NCBI GenBank assembly: GCA_024291935.2 | Contig: CM044320.1 | Location: forward strand, 33,696,001 to 33,760,000 | DNA: 64,000 bases | Source of the DNA: Okapia johnstoni | Lineage: Eukaryota; Chordata; Mammalia; Artiodactyla; Giraffidae | Direction: 5' to 3' | In this document: in pieces, positions 10,453 to 21,716 of the stretch | Position numbering within the stretch: the first letter of the stretch is position 1 | How the letters are laid out: every line of letters starts with the position of its first letter | The notes under the pieces: model-generated | Databases searched by the model: none | The model's input: only the letters and a program-made list of their open reading frames with translations | What the model was told of the DNA's origin: nothing | Position numbers and translations under genes: made by a program

Positions 10453-11430
10453 GTGTTCTTTACACCTTTGCTATTACTATTAGTTGATATCTTAATAAGA
10501 CAGCCCGTATCATCTTCCATCAAAAGAATTTTTTTAAAGATTTGTAATAACAGTCTGAGCAAAAAGTGCCAACTTACAACAATGACTATTCTGGTCTTTC
10601 CTAAATCTTGTCACAAACAACTGTTTTTTTTCTCCCCTCTTTTTTACCTTTAATTTTTTGTAGATTGCCATCATCTGTATACTGCCTATCTTTTATACTG
10701 TTATTGTTTTCTTAAGAATTTCCTGATATTTGCAGATATGGATTATTTCCAATTTTTAATTTTCCTGGTTGAATCTGTTTGATGAGTGTTTTCTTATGAC
10801 TTAACTGCTTAAGATTTTTTTTTGGAAATTTAGTCATTTTATTTTTATACATTTTATGATAAATTTCTCTGAATGTTCTCTGAAATGTTTCTGTAATATA
10901 TTATAATAAGTATCTATTAGCCACTATACATGCTGACATAAGAAATTTAAGGATATATCCATGTGTCCTTTAAATTTATGAATGTAAATTATAATATACC
11001 AAAATTTAAATAAGCTGAAAACAATACTTCTGTAGCAAAGAGCAAGAGGGTATGAAGTTTAACAGTTTTTAACATATAAATTACTGTAATTTAAAAAAGT
11101 AACTTGGAAATAATGAAATAGCTATGGATCTGTTTAAACTGAAATTAAAACAATCCTTTTGATGTAGGACATATACTTTAGTTCTTGAGAAAAATAACCC
11201 ATTAGGAATTAAGTTGTTAAGTAAACATGATCAATGCTTTCTTTTTAATGCCAACCTATTCCCTTTTCGTATTTAGCATAAAGGCTATTTCATAGCAGAA
11301 TTATAAACTAATATAAATGTCAGTGTGATGAATTCATTCATAATGGTTGAAATGCTTTTAAAATTTTTATCTCTTTTAGTTTTATTGCAATATAGTTGAC
11401 AAATGCTCTGTTTTTAAATCTTCGAATTAG
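10453..11430. other. AT-rich intron before BMAL2 exon
   Basis: No exon or large repeat is evident. A short L1-3'-end-like stretch (TTTTATTGCAATATAGTTGAC) lies at about 11380-11402. The pyrimidine tract and AG at 11429-11430 form the acceptor of the first BMAL2 exon in the window. Confidence 0.5.
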
Positions 11431-11671
11431 ATCACAGGAAATTCTGTACTATCCACTGCACTGGTTACTTGAGAAGCTGGCCTCCAAATACTTCTGGAAT
11501 GGAAGCAGAAAGGGACAATAAGAAAGACAAGGGTAATTTCACCTGCCTTGTTGCCATTGGGAGACTACATCCACATATTGTCCCGCAGAACAGCGGCGAG
11601 ATTAAAGTGAAACCAACTGAATTTATTACCCGTTTTGCAGTTAATGGAAAATTTGTCTATGTTGATCAAAG
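11431..11671 (+). CDS. BMAL2: BMAL2 exon A (inter-PAS linker and start of PAS-B)
   Basis: BMAL2 (ARNTL2) is a nuclear bHLH-PAS factor that pairs with CLOCK or NPAS2 and activates E-box genes. This 241-bp exon runs from acceptor AATTAG to donor GTAAAC. Its frame reads KFYTIHCTGYLRSWPPN, a stretch typical of BMAL proteins just before PAS-B, then CLVAIGRLHPHIVPQNSG and, at the 3' end, PTEFITRFAVNGKFVYVDQ, the first PAS-B strands. YLRSWPPN and ITRFAVNGKF point to BMAL2 rather than BMAL1, as I recall the two families. The exon starts with the last two bases of a codon and ends in phase 2; the first half of the gene lies outside the window. Confidence 0.95.
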
Positions 11672-12141
11672 GTAAACATTTATTTGCCATACTGATTAGA
11701 GTTCAATGGGATATTTAAGGCTACTAAAGATGTGGCTTAGTAGCACGGCTGGAATTTTTTTTTTTTAAGCTTTAGAATAGGAAATAAAGCTTAAATGAAA
11801 TAAGGATATGGATACATCTGTAACCAAATTGTAAACTTAAAATATTTCTTAGCGAGTGGTGCAGAAACTGCATGGCCTGTGGCCACAGCTTTATTAGTGC
11901 ACGGTGAGAACCGCATACCGTAGATTAGGTAGGTGGCCTCTGGAGCAGCCTGGTGCCTGGGTGTCTATTCTGCTTTGAAACTCTAATCTGGGTCTAGAGC
12001 AGCCAAAGGGAGCCCAGTGAAGCTAAGGGTTACTCATCTCCTGGTCCACTTCTCTACTGTCCTGACCACGTATGGAAAAACAATCTTTCAGAAGGGGATA
12101 CATTCACCAATTCTGAACTTTACTTTTAATTTTAAAACTAG

Positions 12142-12248
12142 GGCAACAGCAATTTTAGGATATCTGCCTCAGGAACTCTTGGGAACTTCTTGTTATGAAT
12201 ATTTTCATCAGGATGACCATAGTAATTTGACTGACAAGCACAAAGCAG
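12142..12248 (+). CDS. BMAL2: BMAL2 exon B (PAS-B core)
   Basis: This 107-bp exon lies between acceptor AACTAG and donor GTATGC. It encodes [20 protein letters not shown] and then [15 protein letters not shown], the central PAS-B helices and the HQDD loop conserved across ARNT/BMAL proteins. It joins exon A through a split Arg codon (AG|G) and ends in phase 1 inside the Val codon completed by exon C. The frame stays open into the intron and would stop soon after, so the GT at 12249 is the natural end. Confidence 0.95.
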
Positions 12249-12404
12249 GTATGCCTTGAGTGGAGTTGTCTTTTAGTACTTTTTAATTATAGCTTCAACT
12301 CTTAATTTTTCCTTCCTGTGAAATCTGAACCTTGAGTTAATCCTTAAAGGACTGATTTATACAGTGGTAAACTGTTATGCTGATTATTATCTTTTCTTGT
12401 TAAG

Positions 12405-12555
12405 TTCTACAGAGTAAAGAGAAAATATTTACAGATTCATACAAATTCAGAGCGAAAGATGGGTCTTTCGTAACTTTAAAAAGCCAGTGGTTTAGTTTCA
12501 CAAATCCTTGGACCAAAGAACTGGAATATATTGTGTCTGTCAACACTTTAGTTTT
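12405..12555 (+). CDS. BMAL2: BMAL2 exon C (end of PAS-B)
   Basis: This 151-bp exon has acceptor TTAAG and donor GTAAGT. The translation begins VLQSKEKIFTDSYKFRAKDG and continues SFVTLKSQWFSFTNPWTKE then LEYIVSVNTLVL, the C-terminal PAS-B beta sheet and PAC-like end. In BMAL1 this surface helps to hold CLOCK; the same role is inferred here. A stop appears two bases past the exon, in the donor (TAA), and is removed by splicing in phase 2. Confidence 0.95.
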
Positions 12556-12675
12556 GTAAGTAATATTTTATGTTGTTAAGACCTGTTTATTAATTTCAAA
12601 GGAGTATCTTTGTTTCCCTCTTTTCATCTGGCTAAATCATTAAAACTATTTGATTCTCTGGCTTTATAACTTGAG

Positions 12676-13060
12676 TTAATGCCATTTGCAGCAGCATGAG
12701 TAGACCTAGAGATTATCCTACTAAGTGAAGTAAGTCAGACAGAGAAAGACAAATATATGATATCACTTACATATATTAATAGAATCTTAGAAAATGATAA
12801 ATATAGTAGAAACTAAACATTGTAAAGCAATTATACTCCAATTCAAAAAAATAAATTTTTTAAAAAAGTTCTCATCACAAGGATAAAAATTGTAACTATG
12901 TGTAATGATAGGTGTTAATTAGACTTTTGTGGTGAACATTTTTCAATATGTGCAAATATTAAATCATTATCTTATACACCTGAAACTAATATAATGTTAT
13001 ATGTCAATTATATCTCAATAAAAAGTTGAGATTTTTATCATCCAAAAAATTAATTAATTA
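12676..13060 (+). mobile_element. L1 3'-end fragments
   Basis: GCATGAGTAGACCTAGAGAT, AAGTGAAGTAAGTCAGACAG and then a different 3'UTR type (TATACACCTGAAACTAATAT, TATATCTCAATAAAAAGTTG) show at least two overlapping or nested L1 3' ends in sense orientation, soon after BMAL2 exon C. Confidence 0.65.
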
Positions 13061-13372
13061 AAGAATGACACAAATGAACTTATTTACACAACAGAAAGAG
13101 ACTCACATAGAAAACAAACTTATAGTTGCCAAAGAAGAAAGGGGGGGAATGAATTGAGAATTGATGATTAATAGATATAAACTACTATATATAAAATAGA
13201 TAAACAAGGACCTACTATATCACACAGAGAACTATATTCAATATCTTTTAATAACCTATGATATAATGGAAAAGAAACTGAAAAAGAAAATATATATGTG
13301 TGTGTAATAACTTTGCTATACACATGAATCATTGTAAATCAACTATACTTCAATTAAAAAAAAAAAAACATG
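13061..13372 (+). mobile_element. L1 3'-end fragment with poly(A)
   Basis: GACACAAATGAACTTATTTA, a GAACTATATTCAATATC block and CAATTAAAAAAAAAAAAC form an L1 3'UTR with an A-tail. It may be the end of the L1 begun at 12676, split by the other 3'UTR type. Confidence 0.65.
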
Positions 13373-13610
13373 TGATCCTCTGGCTTTGTAACTTGAGTAT
13401 ATATTTTGAGTAATTCATTCACTGCTCATTGGCATTAGTTCTCAGAATTAAGCTAAAAGTTTGCCCTTTTGTAATAAATTCCTTTTGGCTTGGTATAAAA
13501 TGTGACAGTAGATACATTTATTCAGACAGTTTTTTCCTACCCTTCATGGCCTTCTTTTGTCCTTCCAAAAAACACTGTGGATGTGGCTTTACTGTTTATA
13601 ACTGTAAGAA

Positions 13611-13822
13611 GGCTTCACTAGTGGCTCAGATGGTAAAGAATCCACCTGCAATGTGGCATATCACCTGGGTTCTGTCCCTTAGGAAGATCCCCTCGAGGAG
13701 GGCATGGCAACCCACTCCAGTATACTTGTCTAGAGAATCCCCATGGACAGAGGAGCCTGACAGACTACAGTCCATGGGGTCGCACAAGAGTCAGACACAA
13801 CTGAGCAACTGAGCACACAATC
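13611..13822 (+). mobile_element. Bov-tA SINE
   Basis: Head GGCTTCACTAGTGGCTCAG, body GGGCATGGCAACCCACTCC and end CTGAGCAACTGAGCACAC. The region 13823-14157 downstream contains nothing I recognise. Confidence 0.87.
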
Positions 13823-14157
13823 ACATAATTGTTAGAAGTCATTTTTGCCTCCACATCATTTTTTCATGTCCATCTTCTAAACTTTGGGACCACATATACT
13901 TGTGTAAAAATATTTGGCTGAGGGATAAGCAGAAATCCAGACCATTCACTGCCTCCCAAGCCCTGGTCTATGGCTATGTCAGCCTAAAGAAAGAGCCAGC
14001 TTTTCTTGATATGCTCAATATGCTAGCATGGCCCCATTCCAAGTATTATTTTTCTATGTTCTATTTGAAACTGCTATAAGGTTTTTTCAATCCAATTCTA
14101 CTTCCTTATCTAAAATATTTAGTTTTTTTAAAAAGCCACTCCAGTTCTTAGTACCTG

Positions 14158-15352
14158 CAGTTCAGTTCAGTTCATTCGCTCAGTCGTGTCCAACTCTGCA
14201 ACCCCATGAATTGCAGCACGCCAGGCCTCCCTGTTCATCACCAACTCCCAGAGTTTACCCAAACTCATGTCCATCAAGTCGGTGATGCCATCCAGCCATC
14301 TCATCCTCTGTCGTCCCCTTCTCCTCCTGCCCCCAATCCTTCGCAACATCAAGGTCTTTTCCAATGAGTCAACTCTTCACATGAGGTGGCCAGAGTATTG
14401 GAGTTTCAGCTTCAACATCAGTCCTTCCAATGAACACCCAGGGCTGATCTCCTTTAGGATGGACTGGGTGGATCTTCTTGCAGTCCAAGGGACTCTCAAG
14501 AGTCTTATCCAACACCACAGTTCAAAAGCATCAATTCTTCAGCGCTCAGCTTTCTTCACCGTCCAACTCTCATATCCATACATGACTACTGGAAAAACCA
14601 TAGCCTTGACTAGATGGACCTTTGTTGACTAAGTAATGTCTCTGCTTTTCAATATGCTATCTAGGTTGTTCATAACTTTCCTCCCAAGGAGTAAGTGTCT
14701 GTTAATTTCATGGCTGCAATCACCATCAGCAGTGATTTTGGAGCCCCCCAAAATAAAATCTGTCACTGTTTCCACTCTTTCCCCATCTATTTGCCATGAA
14801 GTGATGGGACCAGATGCCATGATCTTAGTTTTCTGAATCTTGAACTTTAAGCCAACTTTTTCACTCTCCTCTTTCACTTTCATCAAGAGGCTCTTTAGTT
14901 CTTCTTCACTTTCTGCCATAAGGGTGGTGTCATCTGCATATCTGAGGTTATTGATATTTCTCCCAGCAATCTTGATTCTAGCTTGTGCTTCATCCAGCCC
15001 AGCATTTCTCGTGATGTACTCTGCATATAAGTTAAATAAGCAGGGTGACAATATACAGCCTTGACGTACTCCTTTTCCTATTTGGAACCAGTCTGTTGTT
15101 CCATGTCCAGTTCTAACTGTTGCTTCCTGACCTGCATACAGGTTTCTCAAGAGGGAGGTCAAGTGGTCTGGTATTCCCATCTCTTTCAGAATTTTCCACA
15201 GTTTGTTGTGATCCACACAGTCAAAGGCTTTGGCATAGTCAATAAAGCAGATAGATGTTTTTCTGGAACTCTCTTGCTTTTTCGATGATCCATCAGATGT
15301 TGGCAATTTGATCTCTGGTTCCTCTGCCTTTTCTAAAACCAGCTTGAACATC
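14158..15352 (-). mobile_element. BovB LINE, 1.2-kb 3' part
   Basis: Antisense BovB. The 3' end at the left starts CAGTTCAGTTCAGTTCATTC. The minus strand reads RT motif A (FIDYAKAFDCVDHNKL, at about 15220-15270), QGCILSP, then an intact motif C RYADDTTLMAE near 14925-14950 and the ISPxCSLEG region, with stops and frameshifts in the last third. It lies between BMAL2 exons C and D and pairs in inverted orientation with the BovB at 17572-18643. Confidence 0.9.
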
Positions 15353-15472
15353 TAGGTACTAATTACCCATCCTGATAATTCTATTACTCATCTCAATAAT
15401 TCTTGCCTTCTTACCATTAGACTATGAAGTGAGAATTTATATCTGTGAGAACATATACATTACAGGGTAATA

Positions 15473-15696
15473 TGCTGCTGCTGCTGCTGCTAAGTCGCTT
15501 CAGTCGAGTCCGACTCTGTGCGATCCCATAGATGGCAGCCCGCCAGGCTCCGCTGTCCCTGGGATTCTCCAGGCAAGAGCACTGGAGTGGGTTGCCATTT
15601 CCTTCTCCAATGCATGAAAGTGAAAAGTGAAAGTGAAGTTGCTCAGTCATGTCTGACTCTTCGCGACCCCGTGGACTGCAGCCTACCAGGCTCCTA
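15473..15696 (-). mobile_element. Bov-A2 SINE, truncated
   Basis: Begins with GCTGCTGCTGCTGCTAAGTC, the inverted Bov-A2 tail, followed by one full and one partial monomer that ends at GCCTACCAGGCTCCTA. It ends about 190 bp upstream of BMAL2 exon D. Confidence 0.87.
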
Positions 15697-15885
15697 TATG
15701 GCATCTGGCAAAAGCCCTGGTACTTAGCATATCAATACCTTGATATCTGGTGGTGACATTAACAATATGCATATAAAACACTAGTGGGTCAAGAACTGAC
15801 CATCAGATTCACAGAGCTTAATGTAGTTGCTTTAACATTTTCCTTCACCTTAAAAAATATCACCTATGGTGTTTCTGAATTCTAG

Positions 15886-15944
15886 GGGACATAGTGATGC
15901 TGGAGAAACATCATTGCTTCCTTGCAGCTCTCAGTCATCAAAAG
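15886..15944 (+). CDS. BMAL2: BMAL2 exon D (C-terminal linker)
   Basis: A small 59-bp exon between acceptor TTCTAG and donor GTAAGC. It encodes GHSDAGETSLLPCSSQSSK, the Ser-rich start of the low-complexity C-terminal region. It joins exon C by completing a Leu codon (TT|G) and exon E by completing a Gly codon (G|GA). Exons D and E together are 168 bp with phase-2 introns on both outer sides, so they can be skipped or circularised without shifting frame. Confidence 0.93.
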
Positions 15945-16365
15945 GTAAGCTTAGTTTTAGGTGTGAAGACTTATTACTAAGAGTTATCATCTTTATCTGT
16001 CTTGGAGAGGGAAAAATTTCTAAGTGAATTTGAAAAGATTTCAGTGGGTTGAGTTATCCTCCTCAGAATTCCCACAGTACTTTGGTCACACTTCTGTTAT
16101 AATCTTATATTTTATCGCAAAAGTTGTTCACTCAACTGGCTCACCCCTAGACTGTGAGTCCCTTAAGAGCAGGAATGGTGTTTTATTTAGTTATCAACCA
16201 CCAGCTGCTAGCATAGTTCCTTGTATATTAGAGTGCTCAAATGTCTGTTGGTCAAATTCATGAAAAGCATCAGGGGGAAGTTATCGTAGCTCTTCACCAC
16301 AGGAATATGTTAATATATTATTTGCATTAAGAAAAATAACATATTAGGAAATATTAAAAGTAGAG
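15945..16365. other. BMAL2 intron, unassigned
   Basis: A short weak MIR- or L2-like stretch (GACTGTGAGTCCCTTAAGAG, TAGCATAGTTCCTTGTAT) lies near 16150-16240; otherwise nothing is recognised. Confidence 0.35.
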
Positions 16366-16822
16366 TCATATTCAGCCATAAAAAAGAATGAAATGTTGCC
16401 ATTTGCAGCAACATGGATGGGCCTAGAGATTGTCATACTAAGTGAAGTAAGTCAGAGAAAGACAAATATGATATCACTTATGTGGGATCTAAAAAACAAA
16501 TACATATTAACATATTTACAAAACAGAAATAGACTCACAGACATAGAAAACAAATTTATGGTTACCACAGAGGAAATAGCGGGGTTGAGAGGGATAAATT
16601 AGGAGTATGGGATTAACAGATACACACAACTATATGTAAAATAATAAGAATTTCTTATATAGCACAGGGAACTATAGTCAATATCTTGTAATAACCTATA
16701 ATGGAAGAGAATCTGAAAAAGAATATATATACACATATGTATGTACAACTGAATCGCTTTGCTGTACACCTGGAACTAACAGTATTATAAATCAACTATA
16801 CCTCAATAAAAGAAAAAATATA
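16366..16822 (+). mobile_element. L1 3'-end fragment
   Basis: ATTCAGCCATAAAAAAGAAT, CAACATGGATGGGCCTAGAG, GCACAGGGAACTATAGTCAA and CCTCAATAAAAGAAAAAA: the end of L1 ORF2 plus 3'UTR and tail, in sense orientation. The interval 16823-17124 contains no recognised feature. Confidence 0.75.
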
Positions 16823-17124
16823 GTATTGCTCTGCCTTTAGTGTGGAGGTTAAAGTGTGAAGGAACTGTCTGTACCCAAGGGTTATAGGCCATGATTGACC
16901 CCTCAATGACTTCCCACATACTTGATTCACATAAGTCTTTATAAGCATCTTAAACCATTATGAGAATGTTTGTAATGTAAGCATGAATGTTTCTAACATT
17001 TTAGGATGCAGCTGGTTTGTTTCTTTTAAAGAGGGAAATAGGAAATATATTTGAATTGAAAAAATATATTGACCAAGTTATATACTTTTTAAAATCCTCA
17101 GTTGAATCTTTTGTTATGATTTAG

Positions 17125-17233
17125 GATCCTCTGGACAGTCTTTTATTAGCGTGCCTAGAATGTCTACAGAAATATTACTTGGTGCTGGTAGTATCGGAAC
17201 AGATGTTGCAAGCGAACTTCTGGACTTACAAAG
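17125..17233 (+). CDS. BMAL2: BMAL2 exon E (C-terminal linker)
   Basis: This 109-bp exon lies between acceptor GATTTAG and donor GTAATG. It encodes SSGQSFISVPRMSTEILL followed by GAGSIGTDVASELLDLQR. The GAGSIGTDxAxExLDLQR helix corresponds to the conserved GAGKIGRMIAEEI segment of BMAL1, which supports the family call. It starts with two bases finishing a Gly codon and ends in phase 2 at an Arg codon completed by exon F. Confidence 0.94.
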
Positions 17234-17289
17234 GTAATGTTTGATTACTTCAGATAGTTTTCTAAGTAGAATCATCATCTTATTAACCA

Positions 17290-17560
17290 TACAAATATTA
17301 AAAAATCAATAGGTTTCCTATATGCAAACAGTAACCAGTTTAATAACATAATGGAAGAGATCACTTTTATAGTAGCAACTTAGTTTGGAAAGTCCTTCCT
17401 AAACATCACACAGAACCTGGAATTCATTAAGATAAAAATGGATAAATTTAATTATATAAAAACTCAAACATAACTATAACCATTGTAATTAACAAGGTTA
17501 AAGGTTAAAAGACAAATTATAAGCCATAGAAAATGTGTGTATTACATAGGATAAAATACA
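17290..17560 (+). mobile_element. L1-like fragment
   Basis: TTTCCTATATGCAAACAGTAAC and GGAATTCATTAAGATAAAAATGG resemble L1 ORF2 and 3' sequence in sense orientation. Diverged and partial. Confidence 0.35.
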
Positions 17561-17571
17561 CTAATTATCTT

Positions 17572-18643
17572 AATGTATGAAACTTTTGACTATGTGGATC
17601 ACAACAAACTGGAAAATTCTTAAAGAGATGGCAATACCAGACTACCTGACCTGCCTCTTGAGAAACCTGTATCCAGGTCAGGAAGCAACAGTTAGAACTG
17701 GACATGGAACAACAGACTGATTCCAAATCGGGAAAGGAGTACGTCAAGGCTGTATATTGTCACCCCTGCTTATTTAACTTACATGCAGAGAACATCATGC
17801 AAAATGCCAGGCTGGATGAAGCACAAGCTGGAATCAAGATTGCTGGGAGAAATATCAATAACCTCAGATATGCAGATGACACCACCCTTATGGCAGAAAG
17901 TGAAGAACTAAAGAGCCTCTTATGAAAGTGAAAGAAGAGAGTGAAAAGTTGGCTTAAAGTTCAAGATTCAGAAAACTAAGATCATGGCATCTGGTCCCAT
18001 CACTTCATGGCAAATAGATATGGAAACAATGGAAACAGTGAGAGACTTTATTTTGGGGGCTCCAAAATCACTGCAGATGGTGACTGCAGTCATGAAATTA
18101 AAAGATGCTTACTCCTTAGAAGTAAAGTTATGACCAACCTAGACAGCATATTAAAAAGCAGAGACATTACTTTGCCAACAAAGGCCCGTCTAGTCAAAGC
18201 TATGGTTTTTCCAGTAGTCATGTATGGATGTGAGAGTTGGAGTATAAAGAAAGCTGAGTGCCAAAGAATTGATGCTTTTGAACTGTGGTGTTGGAGAAGA
18301 CTCTTGAGAGTCCCTTGGGCTACAAGGAGATCCAACCAGTCCATCCTAAAGGAAATCAGTCCTGAATATTCATTGGAAAGACTGATGCTGAAGCTGAAAC
18401 TCCTGTACTTTGGCCACCTAATTTGAAGAACTGACTCATTTGAAAAGACCCTGATGCTGGGAAAGACTGAAGGCAGGAGGAAAAGCTGGCGACAGAGGAT
18501 GAAATGGTTGGATGGCATCACCAACTCAAGGGACATGAGTTTGAGTAAACTCCGGGAGTTGGTGGTGGACAGGGAGGCCTGGCGTGCCGCAGTCCATGGG
18601 GTCACAAAGAGTCGCACATGACTGAGTGACTGAATTGAACTGA
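17572..18643 (+). mobile_element. BovB LINE, 1.1-kb 3' part
   Basis: Sense BovB. It starts within the RT domain (TTTTGACTATGTGGATCAC) and keeps motif C as RYADDTTLMAESEE near 17865-17910. A 139-codon open stretch at 18007-18426 covers the C-terminal region (CESWSIKKAECQRIDAFELW). It ends at ACTGAGTGACTGAATTGAACTG. It is the reverse complement, over about 1 kb, of the BovB at 14158-15352. Confidence 0.9.
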
Positions 18644-18779
18644 TGAAGAATTTTATAGTATAAAGTTATTGAATTTTATATTAAACTTTATATATCATAA
18701 ATTTTATATAATTTTATATATAAAACTTTATGGGTAGTATAAAGAATACAGTTGTCAAGGAAGTTTTAAAAAACAGCTC

Positions 18780-19355
18780 AGTATTAAAAAAAAAAGTTGG
18801 AGAGTAGACTTGAAAAAAAAAAAATGGTCAAGACACTTTAAAAATTGCTCAACCCCACTCATAGTTAAAATTATTATATATATATACACACATATATATA
18901 TATACACACACACACACACAAAATTAAATGATAATGAGATACCCATTTTCATTTAGGAAACTGTCAAAAGTTTGCAAGTTTGATAATATTGGTGAGAGTG
19001 TGAGGAAACAGTCAAACTGTCCATGGGAATATAAATTAGTGAAGGCTCTTGGAGGGTAATTTGATAATACCCATCAAAAATGTAGTTGTATATAATCATA
19101 GACTCAATAATCCTACCTCAGAAGCAAATATTCTTTTAAAACTGCAAAAAGATCCATAAATAAGACTGTTCCTTGCTGCACTTGTCTACAGTAGGGATTT
19201 AAATATTTATCATAACCCGAACTTATTATGGTGTATCCATACAATGTTATACTTTGCAACAGTTAAATATTAGGTAGCTCTATTTATGCTAATATGGAAA
19301 TAACTTATATGGTTAATAGAAAAAAGCACAGAAATAGAACAAAAAAATAGTATTA
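18780..19355 (+). mobile_element. old L1 (L1ME-like) ORF2 end
   Basis: GAGATACCCATTTTCATTTAG, GGTGAGAGTGTGAGGAAAC, TGGGAATATAAATTAGTGAAG and GGTGTATCCATACAATGTTA follow the ORF2 C-terminal sequence of ancient L1s. It continues past the SINE at 19356 to about 19690 (ATGTGTGGATAGATGTGAAT). Heavily mutated. Confidence 0.55.
18868..18925. repeat. (TA)n/(CA)n microsatellite
   Basis: Alternating TA and CA tracts (TATATATATACACACATATA, then about ten CA units). Just upstream, 18655-18740 is a TA-rich low-complexity stretch. Confidence 0.85.
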
Positions 19356-19575
19356 TGGGCTTCCCTGGTGCCTCAGATAGTAAAGTGTCTGCCTGCAATG
19401 CAGGAGACCCAGGTTCAATCCCTGGGTCAGGAAGATCCCCTGGAGAAGGAAATGGCAACCCACTCCAGTTCTCTTGCCTGGAAAATTCCATGGACAGAGG
19501 AGCCTGGTAGGCAACAGTCCATGGAATTGCAGAGTCAGACACAACTGAGCGACTTCACTTTCACTTTCACTTTCA
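19356..19575 (+). mobile_element. Bov-tA SINE
   Basis: GGGCTTCCCTGGTGCCTCAG head, GGAGAAGGAAATGGCAACCC body, GACTGAGCGACTTCACTTTC end and a triplicated CACTTT tail. Confidence 0.88.
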
Positions 19576-19804
19576 TAAGAAAAAAAGATGTGTGGATAGA
19601 TGTGAATATGCATATATACAGGCCCATAATTACTCATCTAAAACTCTTTAGGTAGGTTTTATATAAATTTTGAACTCAGAATTTCCTTAGATTTTAGAAA
19701 AATAATGTTTTGGAATTCAAGTTTTTAAGAGGTAGGTATAATACCCCCAGAAAACAGTTATATCATGGGCATTACCCCATAATCAATTAAGTCAGTATTT
19801 CTCC

Positions 19805-19885
19805 AATGAGACGTATTTACAGATTAAGTGGTGAAGTGTCTGGGAGGAAAGGGGAAGTATGAGTTTGGGTTAAATACATTTAACA
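19805..19885 (+). repeat. old LINE-like 3' end, left part
   Basis: TTAAGTGGTGAAGTGTCTGG and the following purine-rich stretch belong to the same family as 4150-4265. The element resumes at 26377 (GAAGCTGTTTGGTGGGTGT, GAGTTTTCCGTAATAGCTC) and ends near 26465; about 6.45 kb of later insertions lie between. Confidence 0.45.
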
Positions 19886-20771
19886 AGGTTAGGAAAGGAC
19901 AATTTTTTAAAATTAATTTATTTTTAAATGAAACAAGGATGAATATTTTTAATAACAAAAGGTACAATTCACAAAGAAAATAGACATCATAAACCATTAG
20001 ACATCTAACAACAAAGAAACAAAGAACATAAAGCAAAAATCAGAAGAAAAAATATATAATCAGCAGCTGCAGCCATCCGTGTTGTTTCCCTGATTCATGG
20101 TTGTGGGTGATCCGGACTTGGCGCCTCTGGAGGGAGCAGCCGGTGGGCCTGCATCTCGAGTCTGTGGGATTTGAGGCCTGGCTGCTGTGGCCGCCTCCTT
20201 CTGGTGCCTGGGCCATCCTGATAAGTGAAGCCAGGGCAAAGCAGGTTGACCAGCACACGTCTGGAGATCTCCCTGGCTGGGGAGGAGGGGAGGAGGCCGA
20301 GGGGATCATGTCCAGGAGGAAACTCCACCTCTCCACCACTGAACGTGTCATCAAAGAGATCAAGCCCTGAGCCTTTGGAGTGGGAGCACTGACTCCAAGA
20401 CCCTAGACTACCAGAGAATTAACCCTAGGGATTATCAAATAGTGAGAACCCACACAAAGGAAACCACTTGAATACAAGACCCAGCATCACCCAACCACCA
20501 ATAGCACCCTGTGCAGGACGCCTCATCTAAACAATAAACAAAGCAAAAATACAAACCCAATCATCAGCAGACAGGATCACCACCTCACTCAGCCCTGCCC
20601 ATCAGAGGAAAAACAAACAAACAAGCAAACAAAAGCTCAGCACAAATCTCACCCTGTAAGAAGCTTACACAAACCACTGGACCAAACTTACGAGGGCCAA
20701 AAGGAAGAAAGAATTCGACCTTGAAGACTGGAAAAAGGAGACCTCAAACACAGTAAGTTAAAAAAAAGATA

Positions 20772-21712
20772 ATGAAAAGGCAGAAAAATATTACACAAAT
20801 GAAGGAACAAACTAGAAACACAGAAGTCCAAATATATGAAGAGGAAATTGGCAAACTACTTGAAAAAGAATTCAGAATAATGATAGTAAATATGATCAAA
20901 AACCTTGGAAACAAAATGGAGAAAATGCAAGAATCAATTAACAAAGACCTAGAAGAATTAAAGAATAAACATACAGAGACAAACAATTACTGAAATTAAA
21001 AATACTCTAGAATGGACCAATAGCAGAATATCTGAAGCAGAAAAACAAATCAGTGAGCTGGAAGAGAAAATGGAGGAAATAACTTTTGAAGAGCAGAATA
21101 AAGTAAAAAGAATGAAAAGAATTGAGGATAGTCTCAGAGACATTTGGCACAATATCAAAAGCACCAACATTCGAATAATAGGGGTCCCAGAAGAAGAAGA
21201 GAAAAAGAAGGTGTATGAGAAAATGTTTGAAGAGATTATAGTTGAAAGTTTCCACACATGGAAAGGAAAATAGTCAACCAAGTCCAAGAGACACAAAGAG
21301 TCCCATACAGGATAAACCCAAGGAGAAATACGCCACAACACATACTAAAACAGACAAAGACTAAACACACAAAGAAAGAATATTAAAAGCAGCAAAGGAA
21401 AAGCAACAAGTAACATACAAGGGAAATCCCATACACTTAACAGCTGATTTTTCAGCAGAAACTCTGCAGGCCAGAAAGGAATGGCAGGATATATTTAAAG
21501 TACTGAAAGGGAAAAAGCTACAACCAAGATTACTGTACCCGTCAAGGACCTCATTCAAAATTGATGGAGAAATCAAAAGCTTTTCAGACAAGCAAAAGTT
21601 AAGAGAATTCAGTACCATCAAACCAGCTTTACAACAAATGTTAAATGGACTTACATTGCCAAGAAATATGAGAGAAGAAAAAGACCTACAAAAACAAACC
21701 CCAAACAATTAA
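20772..21712 (+). pseudogene. L1 ORF1 (RNA-binding protein), broken
   Basis: ORF1p forms coiled-coil trimers that coat L1 RNA. The start ATG at 20772 opens MKRQKNITQMKEQTRNTEVQ, then a coiled-coil-like segment (LLEKEFRIMIVNMIKNLGNK) ends at a stop near 20993. Frame changes follow; the RRM-like part (NIRIIGVPEEEEKKK, about 21165-21210) and the C-terminal domain antisense to 21361-21708 remain recognisable. Confidence 0.8.
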
Positions 21713-21716
21713 GAAA

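Noticed and set aside
12017..12259. 80-codon frame starting upstream of BMAL2 exon B as a separate small gene
   Set aside because: Its C-terminal half is exon B itself; the upstream half is intron read-through, and the frame ends just after the splice donor.
20095..20370. Overlapping 77-107 codon frames on both strands near a GC-rich block
   Set aside because: Part of the L1 5'UTR directly upstream of ORF1 and inside the L1 target duplication.
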